Origin: an uncultured Myxococcales bacterium
GTDB taxonomy: Bacteria > Myxococcota_A > Polyangia > Nannocystales > Nannocystaceae
Assembly (NCBI GenBank): GCA_902826865.1
Contig: CADEGN010000061.1
Location: 1 to 33,623 of the forward strand
Direction of reading: 5' to 3'
Length of the DNA: 33,623 nucleotides
The translations under genes and the position numbers were made by a program. The notes beneath the pieces were generated by a model. It ran no database searches and had not been told where the DNA came from. It worked only from the letters and a program-made list of their open reading frames with translations. Positions 1 to 10,005 of the stretch are shown in pieces (position 1 is the stretch's first letter; each line of letters starts with the position of its first letter).

Positions 1-2
1 GC

Positions 3-161
3 CAGGAGCGCGTTGACGCGGCCTATCGCGACGAAGGCGCGTGGGCGCGTATGGTCGTGCAGAACCTCGCGCATGTGGGTCGGTTCTCGAGCGATCGTAC
101 GATCGCCGAGTACGCGTCGGACATCTGGGGCGTCCACCCGGTGACGCGCGCACCGACCTGA
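3..161 (+). CDS. glgP: Glycogen/starch phosphorylase, C-terminal end (5' part outside window)
   Basis: The frame open from base 3 to the TGA at 159-161 encodes the last 52 residues of a protein whose start lies left of the window. It contains [19 protein letters not shown], which matches the highly conserved C-terminus of glycogen phosphorylases (family pattern: SGxFSSDRTIxxYAxxIW). These PLP-dependent cytoplasmic enzymes release glucose 1-phosphate from glycogen or maltodextrin. The catalytic core and PLP lysine are not visible here, so the family call rests only on this tail, but that motif is very characteristic. The gene converges on the response regulator gene that ends at 218. Confidence 0.88.
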   Translation, partial: QERVDAAYRDEGAWARMVVQNLAHVGRFSSDRTIAEYASDIWGVHPVTRAPT

Positions 162-172
162 GTGCGCCATCG

Positions 173-199
173 AGCCCGCGCGATCGGTCGCGCGGGGCT
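173..199. terminator. GC-rich hairpin between convergent genes
   Basis: An inverted repeat (AGCCCGCGCGA at 173-183, TCGCGCGGGGCT at 188-199, one bulge, 4-nt loop) lies in the 56-bp gap between the phosphorylase stop codon and the convergent response regulator stop codon. Position and stem strength suit a bidirectional terminator. No T-tract is present, so intrinsic termination is an inference. Confidence 0.45.
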
Positions 200-217
200 A
201 TGAGATCCGGAGGCCGG

Positions 218-958
218 TTACTCCGTGTCGTCGTCGTCGTCCGCGACGCGGTTGCCCCAAGGGTCTTCGACGCCCGCGTCACGCAGCAAGATCCCAAGCA
301 GATGGTTGCGGGTCTTCGCACCCGTGCGCGAGAGGACCGCGGCAACGTGGTACTTGGCGGTGCGTTCGCTGCACCCCATGAGCGCCGAGATGCGCTTGTT
401 CGAATCGCCCCAGAGCAATCGCCACGCGACGAGCGTCTCGATGTGCGTGAGCCCGGCAATATGGGCCATGCGGGCCATCGCCCGCTGCATGTCCATCGCA
501 ACCGGCTGGGGAATGGTCGCTTCGCGCTTCTCCATTTCACCCGGTCCGGGCTGACCGAGTGCGCGTCGCCAGTCGAGCGTCGATTGGACCGTTTGTGCCA
601 ACGCGGACAGCAAGTTTGGGAAAGTCTCCGGCTTGCGGATGTACATGTGCGCCCCGCAACGCGCCGACTCGAGAGCCGTCTCATCGTCGACCGCTCCAGT
701 CACCACCGCGGCGCGGCACAGCGGGTTGCGGTCGAGCAGCTCTTGCACCAACGTTGCCGCCGTCCCGTCCGGGAGCCGATAGTCGAGCAACGCAGCATGA
801 AAGTCAGACTCTGGCGAGCTAAAGGCTGCGCGTGCTCCATCGACGGTCTCGGCTGTGACAACGTCGTAGCCGGCGTCGACGAACGTGCGCTCGTAGGTGC
901 GGCGCAGCGGTACGTAGTCCTCGACCAACAAGATGCGAAAACGGGTTGTGGGATCCAC
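218..958 (-). CDS. Response regulator with REC domain and LuxR-type HTH
   Basis: A 246-residue two-component output protein. REC domain at about residues 8-120: acidic pocket ED at 13-14, predicted phosphoacceptor Asp59 in LLDYRLPDG, Thr87 in VVTG and Lys109 in IRKP. A linker is followed by a LuxR/GerE-like helix-turn-helix at about 172-222 (ISALMGCSERTAKYHVAAVL). The protein ends in an acidic run encoded by GTC-type trinucleotide repeats. I chose the GTG start at 958 because GGAG lies 5 nt upstream and the REC domain begins at once; the longer open frame to 1195 adds only Arg/Pro-rich low-complexity sequence. No histidine kinase lies next to it, so it is an orphan whose partner and targets cannot be read here. 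It is divergent from a TetR gene. Confidence 0.88.
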   Translation of the reverse strand: MDPTTRFRILLVEDYVPLRRTYERTFVDAGYDVVTAETVDGARAAFSSPESDFHAALLDYRLPDGTAATLVQELLDRNPLCRAAVVTGAVDDETALESARCGAHMYIRKPETFPNLLSALAQTVQSTLDWRRALGQPGPGEMEKREATIPQPVAMDMQRAMARMAHIAGLTHIETLVAWRLLWGDSNKRISALMGCSERTAKYHVAAVLSRTGAKTRNHLLGILLRDAGVEDPWGNRVADDDDDTE

Positions 959-1294
959 GGTTGCTCCAAGGCTATCAAGCCGATCGACGGCGAGAACCTG
1001 TCCGAACGGCCAGCGTAGGAACAACGATGCGCGGGGCCTTTCGAGCCTGCTCGCGCATGTTCGCGCTCCCTGTCCCACATCCGACGTACGCGCGTCGCCC
1101 CGGGGCCAGGGTGCGGTCGGAGGCGCCAATCCCCGGGCTTCGCGCGGCTCGTTCCTGTGGGAAGCATCGGCCGTGGCCGAGCCCCGAGGGCTCAATGGCC
1201 GAGTCGCAGCCGCATATCCGCTTGCGAACGTTGTTTGCGTTTCCGGCGGCTTCCTTCGCCTTGTGTTCCCGTCAACCTGCTACGTTCGCGGCAC
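959..1294. other. 336-bp divergent intergenic region
   Basis: Separates the start codons of the response regulator (minus) and the TetR regulator (plus), so it must hold both promoters. I see GGAG just upstream of the response regulator GTG. There is no convincing Shine-Dalgarno sequence before the TetR ATG and no confident -35/-10 pair. Open frames here have Arg/Pro/Ser-rich translations typical of GC-rich shadow frames, and I see no gene. Confidence 0.5.
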
Positions 1295-1900
1295 ATGAGC
1301 GGCGACGCCGAGGCATTCCGCGAAGCGATCATCGGAGCGAGCCTCGAGCTCGGTCAGGCCTGTGGTGAGGACGGCGTCACGATGCGCGCCATTGCGAGCA
1401 AGCTCGGCACCAGCGCCACCACGCTTTATACGTGTTTTGAGAGCAAGGCCGCCATCATGCGGGAACTGCGGATTCGTGGCGCGCAGATCCTGGGGCGCGC
1501 GCTCATCACCGGCTTTTCAGCCGAGTCGGCGGGCGCCGGCTTGATCGAAGGATCACGCGCATTTCTCCGCTTCGCGCGCGAAAACCCTTGGCTGTATGGG
1601 TTGCTGGTCGGGAGCGAGGCGCCGCTGGCGGAAGTTCTCACTGAATCGCAGCAGGCGGGCGTCGAGCGGCTCAGCCTGGAGGTTCGCGCCGTATTCGGGG
1701 CCCGCCGGCTCGAGGCTGGCGCGCCCGGCGATAGCAACGAATCATTCGTCCGGTGGTTTACGGCGATGCACGGATTGGCGGCGCTATTGATCAATCGGCG
1801 GTTTGCCGCCGGCTCCCTGCTGCGCGTTGAGGATTTCGAGGCCTTCGCGGCGCGTTACATCGAAGCCGCGGTCGGTTGCATTCTCCCCAAGCAGGGCTAA
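1295..1900 (+). CDS. TetR/AcrR-family transcriptional regulator
   Basis: A 201-residue protein with the TetR layout: N-terminal helix AFREAIIGASLELGQACG, then a helix-turn-helix at about residues 27-50 (VTMRAIASKLGTSATTLYTCF, close to the family pattern TMRxIAxxxGVSxxTLYxxF), then a helical ligand-binding and dimerisation domain that is poorly conserved, so no ligand can be proposed. ENPWLYGLL near residue 95 resembles the C-terminal region of the TetR_C_13/WHG-type subfamily. The ATG at 1295 puts the HTH at the usual distance from the N-terminus; the frame is open further upstream but without protein-like sequence. TetR proteins usually repress themselves or a divergent neighbour, which here would be the response regulator. 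Confidence 0.88.
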   Translation: MSGDAEAFREAIIGASLELGQACGEDGVTMRAIASKLGTSATTLYTCFESKAAIMRELRIRGAQILGRALITGFSAESAGAGLIEGSRAFLRFARENPWLYGLLVGSEAPLAEVLTESQQAGVERLSLEVRAVFGARRLEAGAPGDSNESFVRWFTAMHGLAALLINRRFAAGSLLRVEDFEAFAARYIEAAVGCILPKQG

Positions 1901-1907
1901 CTGCGTT

Positions 1908-2396
1908 TCACCAGGGCCCGTCGGTCGCCGCTCCGCTGCTGGCGCGACGCTGGCAGGGGCGTTCGGTCACCGGCGGGCTGCTCCGCGTTTCGATCGCGTC
2001 GAGCTCCTTCTTCGCCCACTTGCGGGTGACGCTGCGCTCACCGAGCGCTGCAACGAGAAAGCGGAGCGCGCTCGCGCGGTCCTCGTCGCTGGCCCCGGGT
2101 GCCAGGGCGGCCTCGATGAACCGCATGTTGCGTTCCTGCTTGTGGTGATAACCCTGCAGACGTCGCTCGAGCTTGTACTCGGCCTTTGCCGCCGCGACCG
2201 CGGCCTCGTTGCTCCCACGCAGCTGCAGCCAGGTAGCGGCAGGCAGACCGGCGGCGAACATTCCGATCGCCAGCATCACGCCCAGGCGGCGCGCACGAGC
2301 CGTGACGCGCCGGTGTCCAGCCCGGCTCCCTTGGAGCTCGGCCAGCTCACCTTCGAGTCGAGAGATCCGGCCTTCAATGTCCGCGTCGTCATGCAT
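1908..2396 (-). CDS. Small coiled-coil membrane protein, function unknown
   Basis: A 162-residue protein I do not recognise. It has an N-terminal acidic coiled-coil-like stretch (residues 5-24, IEGRISRLEGELAELQG), a basic patch at 28-38 and one hydrophobic segment at about 38-57 (VMLAIGMFAAGLPAATWL). After that comes a charged helical region (65-137) and a Ser/Pro-rich tail. The basic patch before the membrane segment suggests the N-terminus stays in the cytoplasm. The ATG at 2396 has GAGGAG about 9 nt upstream; the frame is open to 2651 but the extension is low-complexity. It lies 106 bp downstream of the GST gene on the same strand and may end that operon. It converges with the TetR gene, leaving only 7 bp between stop codons. 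Confidence 0.66.
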   Translation of the reverse strand: MHDDADIEGRISRLEGELAELQGSRAGHRRVTARARRLGVMLAIGMFAAGLPAATWLQLRGSNEAAVAAAKAEYKLERRLQGYHHKQERNMRFIEAALAPGASDEDRASALRFLVAALGERSVTRKWAKKELDAIETRSSPPVTERPCQRRASSGAATDGPW

Positions 2397-2502
2397 GGTC
2401 GATGGCTCCTCGCAGCCGAACCAGCGTAGCAGGGCGCCACAGAGTCTCGCAACACGAACACCGCGCGACGACATCGCTGCCATCAGCGCTTGGGTGAGAT
2501 GA

Positions 2503-3114
2503 TCACGCTCGTTCGACCGGGCGCGTGGCTGCGAAACTCGGTCGCGCGTCGAGTCGTTCGAATGCGGCGCGTAGGCGCGCATAGCGCCTGATGTCGAGGA
2601 CCTGGCGGAACTGAATCCAGCCAAGGGCGGTGGCGAGCGCGATCTCGGCAAGCCCGAGGCTCGACTGGCCGGTCAGCGCGTCCCCATCGATCCGCGCTTC
2701 GAGCCACGCTAGCGCCGAGGCCGTGCGCTCGAGCTGCTTGCGCGTGTACGGCATGGAGGCTGGATCGATGCCGTCGCGGCGGAAGTAAAAGGCGTTGATC
2801 GCCGCGTCGAGCCCACCATCGACCACGGTGATGACGTTTCGCTCGACGAGGTCTCGCTGGGGGTTGAACGCGCGGAGCTCGGAGGCGTGCTCGGCCAGTA
2901 GCACCTCGGTAATGGCGTGGGAGTCGAACACCACGCGGTCGCCCATCCGTGCGACAGGGACCTTCCAAATCGGGGAGATAGCGCGTAGGGTCTCCTGGCC
3001 CGCTTCTTCGCTGGTGTCGACGAGATCACATGGGACGCCGCACTCCGCCGCGACCACGCGGACGCGACGGACGAAAGGGGAGGTTGTGGTGCCGCAGAGC
3101 GTGAGAGCCGACAT
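2503..3114 (-). CDS. Glutathione S-transferase family protein
   Basis: A 203-residue two-domain GST. The N-terminal thioredoxin-like domain starts LTLCGTTTSPFVRRVRVVA, the usual bacterial GST opening with SPFVRRVR at the first helix. WKVPVA near residues 50-55 carries the cis-proline, and DSHAITEVL (64-72) corresponds to the (E/D)S-x-AI motif that binds the glutathione gamma-glutamyl group. The C-terminal all-helical domain (about 85-203) includes the LAEIALATALGWIQFR region typical of the family. Substrate cannot be inferred; this could also be a GST-fold protein of another role. The ATG at 3114 starts at the first strand of the fold. The gene begins 40 bp after the kinase gene ends, so co-transcription with the kinase is likely. 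Confidence 0.85.
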   Translation of the reverse strand: MSALTLCGTTTSPFVRRVRVVAAECGVPCDLVDTSEEAGQETLRAISPIWKVPVARMGDRVVFDSHAITEVLLAEHASELRAFNPQRDLVERNVITVVDGGLDAAINAFYFRRDGIDPASMPYTRKQLERTASALAWLEARIDGDALTGQSSLGLAEIALATALGWIQFRQVLDIRRYARLRAAFERLDARPSFAATRPVERA

Positions 3115-3154
3115 GCCCCGAGTATGGCGCCCATAGGCGGGTTGCGCGAGCTGC

Positions 3155-5803
3155 TCAGCGCTCCGCCACGAGGCGCGCGTCGAGAGCGGCGTCGGCCGGT
3201 TGCAGCCTTGCCGCGAGTTCGCGCGCTCGCGCAAGCGCCTCATCTCGGTTGCCTTCGCGGCCCCGTGCGCGCTCGAGCTCGGCGAGCGCGAGCCAGCTGT
3301 TCGCGGCTTGGAGCGGGTGCCCCGGATCTGCCAACTCGATCGCGTGCGCGAGTGCCTCCCCGGCGGCTGCATGATCTCCCAACCGCGTCCTTGCCCGTCC
3401 AAGCCCAATGGCGGCCTCGGCGACGCGCGCAGGGATCGTCGGGCGTTCTTGCTCGCGCAGCTGCAGCAGGCGTTGGTAGTGCCGTGCGCCTGCGACCGCG
3501 TCACCACGGTCGTCGGCGGCTTCGGCGGCAACACTTACGGCGACAGTCTCTTCGCTGCCGCCGTGCCCACCCACGATCGTGAGCGCCTCCTGCGTGAACG
3601 CTTCTGCGTCGGCGACGTTGCCTTCGGCTACCGCAATGACCGCAAGGTTGTTGAGCGAGGCGGCGACCTTCGGGTGGCGATCGCCAAGTACCTTGCGTCG
3701 CAGCTCGAGCGAGCGCGTGCAGTACTCGCGCGCGGCGGCGAAGTCGCCCTGCTCGATCTTTACGTTCCCCATGTGGTTGTACGTCATTGCAACCGCGGGA
3801 TCCTCCGAGCCGAGCAATCGCTCTTGCGCGGCCAGGGCAGTCCGATAGTCCTCGAACGCCTCGACGTGCCGCCCTTGGCGGTAACGCAGTCCAGCGGTGT
3901 TGTGAGTGAGCGTCGCCGTGAGTAGGTCGTCATGGCCGAGGCGATCGCGCGCGGTCTGTGCAAACTTCTGCCACAGCTCGCCGCGTACCGTGTCCTCGCG
4001 CTCGACTCCCGTCACCCACAACAAGCGCACCCACGCTTCGGCGGCAACCGTATCGTGCTGGCTCGCCTCAGCTTGCCAGATCGCATCGAGCAGCTTGTGT
4101 TCGGCCTCCTCAAACTGGCCGCGACGCTCGAGCAGGCTCCCGAGGCGGAGGCGGACTTCGGCCAGCAGCGGGCGGTAACCGGTGGCAACGGCTTCGCGTT
4201 CGAGCCGCTCGGCGAGCTCCAACGCAGCAGCGTAGCGGCCGGCCGCCTCCTTAGCTGACGCGTCCACCAGTTCGCCACGGACACGCTCGACTTCTTTGCG
4301 GGCATGCCCCTCGTCGGGGGGAAGGACGCGGGCGACGAGGCCATCACCGTCGTTGCACGTGTCGACCCGCGGGAGCCGAACCGTGGCCTCGACTGCGTGC
4401 TCCACGAGGTCTGCGTCCGCTTGCACGAACTCACCCACGAGCGCCTCGACGTCCCGCAGCCGCGCGCGCAGGCAGCCCATGCGCCGATCGAGTTGCTCCT
4501 GGGACTGCTCGCGGTGTACATGCGTGGCCCGGCACGCGGCCCGATGCTCCCGCGCCCATCCCTGGGCGTAACGATCGAGGTAGTGCTCTACGCCCATGCG
4601 GGCCGTGTTGGCGTAGGGCACGGGGGTGTCGGCGAAGGCGGTTCGCACGGCGGCCCGACGCTCGTCGTCCCAAACGCCCACGAGGTGTTCTGCGGCCGTC
4701 TCGCAGCGCTCGTCGTCAGGTGCGAACGCCGCCCAGGCGATAGAGGCACCGGCGCTCGCACCGAAGATCCCTGCGGCGAGTGCGAGGCGCTGTCGAAGCG
4801 TGCGTGTGGACTTGCCGCGCAAGGCAGCGATCAGCTGAGCCATGTCGGCGTATCGGTCGTCGGCTCGGACCGAGAGCCCGCGCTGCAGAACGCGACGGAT
4901 CCAGTTTGGTACCCCGGTGCCGCGCGGCGGCTCCTGGATCTCGCCGGCGACCACCGCCATCGCAGTGATCCGGGCGTTGTCCCCGGCAAACGGGCGAACG
5001 CCGTAGAGCGCCTCCCACAGGACCACGCAGAACGCGAACTGATCGCAGCGCGTGTCCACGCTCTCGCCGAGGTGCTGCTCAGGAGCCATGTACGCCGGAG
5101 TCCCGAGCACCGCCCCTGTCCGCGTCAGGTTCTCATCCAACGCCCCGGGCCCCCGCGGTGGACTGGCTTCCTCGAAGAGCGCCTCGCCAATCTCGCTGTC
5201 CGAGTTGGCGGAAGCGCCGCTGTCGTGGCCCGACTGTGGGCGTCGGGCGAGACCGAAGTCGAGCACGACCACGCGCCCGTTGGGCTCGACCAAGATGTTG
5301 TCCGGCTTGAAATCGCGGTGGATGAGATCAGCGGCGTGGGCGGCTGCGAGGCCCTCGCCGGCCGCAGACGCGACATCCAATGCTAGACGCCACGGGCGTG
5401 GTTGATCGCGCAGCCACTGTCGAAGGGTCACGCCGTCGATCCACTCCATCGCCACGAAGACTCGACCCTCGAACGTTCCGACGTCGTGGACGGTGACGAC
5501 GTTGGGGTGGTTCAGCTTGGCGATCGCCTTCGCTTCGCGGAGGAGGCGTCGGCGCCCGCGCGAGCTCTTGGAGTCGGCGTGCAGCAATTTGAGTGCGACC
5601 TTGCGATCGAGTTCGGGGTCGTACGCCGCGTAGACGACTCCCATGCCACCAGATCCCAGCTCGTAGAGCACAACGTAGCGGCCGATGGTGCTCCCGCGTA
5701 CGGGCCCACTCCCGAGTCCTCGCGCCGGGATCGCCAGGCTGGCAAGGTCAGCGTCGCTGATGCTCTCGCTGTCTCGCGCCGAGTCTCTGTTTTGGTCGGC
5801 CAC
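3155..5803 (-). CDS. Membrane Ser/Thr protein kinase with C-terminal TPR array
   Basis: An 882-residue Hanks-type kinase. Kinase domain at about residues 43-330: glycine loop LGSGGMGVVY (49-58), ATP-binding Lys72 in VALK, catalytic HRDFKPDN (162-169), DFG (182-184), TPAYMAPEQ. An acidic/Ser-rich insert of about 40 residues follows the DFG. One hydrophobic segment (about 340-360) should place the rest outside the cytoplasm. Next comes a block with four cysteines (367, 423, 443, 482), then TPRs from about 520 to the end, including kinesin-light-chain-like repeats (ALAAQERLLGSEDP, SLELRRKVLGDRHPKVA). All catalytic residues are present, so it should be active. It lies between the acyltransferase (39 bp upstream) and the GST (40 bp downstream), suggesting one operon. 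It is a paralogue of the kinase at 10006-12873. Confidence 0.93.
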   Translation of the reverse strand: MADQNRDSARDSESISDADLASLAIPARGLGSGPVRGSTIGRYVVLYELGSGGMGVVYAAYDPELDRKVALKLLHADSKSSRGRRRLLREAKAIAKLNHPNVVTVHDVGTFEGRVFVAMEWIDGVTLRQWLRDQPRPWRLALDVASAAGEGLAAAHAADLIHRDFKPDNILVEPNGRVVVLDFGLARRPQSGHDSGASANSDSEIGEALFEEASPPRGPGALDENLTRTGAVLGTPAYMAPEQHLGESVDTRCDQFAFCVVLWEALYGVRPFAGDNARITAMAVVAGEIQEPPRGTGVPNWIRRVLQRGLSVRADDRYADMAQLIAALRGKSTRTLRQRLALAAGIFGASAGASIAWAAFAPDDERCETAAEHLVGVWDDERRAAVRTAFADTPVPYANTARMGVEHYLDRYAQGWAREHRAACRATHVHREQSQEQLDRRMGCLRARLRDVEALVGEFVQADADLVEHAVEATVRLPRVDTCNDGDGLVARVLPPDEGHARKEVERVRGELVDASAKEAAGRYAAALELAERLEREAVATGYRPLLAEVRLRLGSLLERRGQFEEAEHKLLDAIWQAEASQHDTVAAEAWVRLLWVTGVEREDTVRGELWQKFAQTARDRLGHDDLLTATLTHNTAGLRYRQGRHVEAFEDYRTALAAQERLLGSEDPAVAMTYNHMGNVKIEQGDFAAAREYCTRSLELRRKVLGDRHPKVAASLNNLAVIAVAEGNVADAEAFTQEALTIVGGHGGSEETVAVSVAAEAADDRGDAVAGARHYQRLLQLREQERPTIPARVAEAAIGLGRARTRLGDHAAAGEALAHAIELADPGHPLQAANSWLALAELERARGREGNRDEALARARELAARLQPADAALDARLVAER

Positions 5804-5842
5804 GAGTGCTCTATCAGCATGCCACGACCGGTGGGCTGGGTG

Positions 5843-7015
5843 TCAGTCCTGACGGTATGGTTCTAGCTCGCTGAGCTCGCGGGCGACATGCTCGAGTTCG
5901 ATGCGTTCGTGGGCGACAAAGCGCGCGACAGCGTGATGCAGCCCCTCGTGGCGGATCCAATGGTTGCTATACGTAGGTGAGGGGACGAAACCTCGCAGGA
6001 GCTTGTGTTCGCCCTGAGCACCGGCCTCGAACAAAGGTAGGCCGCCACGAATGCAGCGTTCGATGCCCTGGTAGTAGGCCAGCTCGAAATGCAGAAGCTC
6101 AATGTGCTGACCGCAACCCCAGTAGCGCCCGTATAGGGCGCGTTCCGTCTCAAGGTAGAGGGCCGAGGCCACGATCTCCCCGGCTCTTCGCGCGACGCAA
6201 AGGCGCATGCGATCAGGTGCGAGCTCGTGCAACACATGAAAGAATCGGCGGCCGAGGTAGGGTGTTCCGCCATGCTGATGACAGGTGCTACGGTAGAATC
6301 GCTCCATTGCGTCGAGCTCCGCGTCGCCGATGTCGGTGCCGTGGCAGAACGTCGCACTATCAAGATCCGCGACCGCGCGGCTGCGCTCTTTGCGGATCGA
6401 CTTGCGCTTGCGCGAGGTCAGCGAGGCCAAGAACGCGTCGAAGTCGGCATAGCCGGGGTTGTGGAAGTGGTACTGAAAGCTCGCACGGGGCAAGAAGCCG
6501 AGCTCGTCGAGAAGCGAATGTTCGGCCGCCGTCGTAAACAGCCAATGAACTGACGACACTTGGGTGCGTTCGGCGAGCTCGCGCACCGCGGCCACGAGAG
6601 CAAGCGCGATCTCGTGACGCGACGCGCGGCCGGGAAGGTCCGCGTGCGGCAAGAGGATCCGCGGCCCCGTCGCCGGTGTCATTGGCGCGGCGACCACCAG
6701 CTTTGGGTAGTAGGCCACCCCGACTTGCTGAGCCGCCCGGGCCCAGCTGAAATCGAAGATGTATTCGCCGTAGCTGTGGCGCTTGAGGTAGCAGGGGATC
6801 GCGCCCACCAACGCGGCTGCCGCGCCAGGTTCACCTACCCAGGTGGCTAGGAGGTAAAGCGGTTCCCATCCCGTCCGCGCGCCGACCGAGCCCGTGAGTT
6901 CGAGCGCCCGTAGGAACCCGTACTCGAGAAACGGACTGCCGCCGTGATCGAGGGCGTTCCAGGCCGCCGACTCGACATCGCAGAGCGATGTCGTGACCTG
7001 AATCCGGAATGCCAC
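5843..7015 (-). CDS. FemAB-like / GNAT-fold N-acyltransferase (COG3146, PF04339 type)
   Basis: A 390-residue protein resembling the 'predicted N-acyltransferase' family often annotated as peptidogalycan biosynthesis or GNAT family protein, with a duplicated acetyltransferase fold. Family-like segments are WNAL...GSPFLEYGFLRALE near the N-terminus, GAIPCYLKRHSYGEYIFDFSWARA, YYPKLVVAAPMTPATGPRIL and, in the second half, FDAFLASLTSRKRKSIRKER and LYGRYWGCGQ. The length is normal for the family, whose substrate is not established. The start is GTG at 7015 with AAGG 8 nt upstream. It is divergent from clpS across 131 bp and is the first gene of the minus-strand run that continues into the kinase gene 39 bp downstream. 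Confidence 0.85.
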   Translation of the reverse strand: MAFRIQVTTSLCDVESAAWNALDHGGSPFLEYGFLRALELTGSVGARTGWEPLYLLATWVGEPGAAAALVGAIPCYLKRHSYGEYIFDFSWARAAQQVGVAYYPKLVVAAPMTPATGPRILLPHADLPGRASRHEIALALVAAVRELAERTQVSSVHWLFTTAAEHSLLDELGFLPRASFQYHFHNPGYADFDAFLASLTSRKRKSIRKERSRAVADLDSATFCHGTDIGDAELDAMERFYRSTCHQHGGTPYLGRRFFHVLHELAPDRMRLCVARRAGEIVASALYLETERALYGRYWGCGQHIELLHFELAYYQGIERCIRGGLPLFEAGAQGEHKLLRGFVPSPTYSNHWIRHEGLHHAVARFVAHERIELEHVARELSELEPYRQD

Positions 7016-7146
7016 CTCAGCAGCCTTCTACGTCACATGCCCCGCCCTGACAAACGCGCCCGTGAAGTCGGACGCCGGGAGCCAGGCCCCTCATGGGCCG
7101 GCTTCGAGGCAGATCGACGGTCGGTTTGCTAGAATGCTGAGGTCCT

Positions 7147-7477
7147 ATGAGCGAGCGACGCGACGAAGAACGGCAAAACGGCGTAGCCCTTCGGGAGCGC
7201 GAGGAAAAGAAGGTCAAGCGCCCGCGCATGTACCGCGTGATCCTGCACAACGACGACTACACGCCGATGGACTTCGTCGTCCGTCTGCTCGAGACAGTGT
7301 TTCATCGCAATGAGGCCGAAGCGACTGCGGTGATGTTGCACGTGCACCACCACGGACAGGGTGTCGCCGGCGTCTACACCCACGAGATCGCCGAGACGAA
7401 GGTCGCTCAAGTTCACTTGCTCGCGCGAAAAAACGAACACCCGCTGATGGCTTCGATGGAGCCGGAAGACGACGACG

Positions 7478-7488
<11 letters not shown>
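7147..7488 (+). CDS. clpS: ClpS, N-degron adaptor of the ClpAP protease
   Basis: A 113-residue adaptor that binds proteins with destabilising N-terminal residues and hands them to ClpA. The core is textbook: MYRVILHNDDYTPMDFVV (Asn/Asp of the HNDD motif contact the N-degron amino group), an AVMLHVHHHGQG helix with the conserved His, and GVYTHEIAETKV. The flexible N-terminal 25 residues are charged (RREEKK-rich), as expected for the segment that engages the ClpA pore. The ATG has GAGG 4 nt upstream, and the nearby TAGAAT (7130-7135) is a possible -10 element without a clear -35. Its stop codon overlaps the clpA start, a conserved gene order. Confidence 0.95.
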
Positions 7489-9883
<2,395 letters not shown>

Positions 9884-10005
9884 GCTTGTGATCCGACGCA
9901 CTATCGCGACCTCGCGTGCGACATGTGCGCGACCTGGCGCGAAACGATCGCTCCCAGAATCGCCGTCCGCTGGTGATCGAGTTCCGCTGCGGGCAGTCTA
10001 TCTCG

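Noticed and set aside
225..250. GTC trinucleotide run as a regulatory repeat
   Set aside because: It simply codes the Asp-rich tail of the response regulator on the minus strand.
398..406. GTTCGAATC, resembling a tRNA T-arm
   Set aside because: It lies inside the response regulator coding region; I found no acceptor stem, D-arm or anticodon arm around it.
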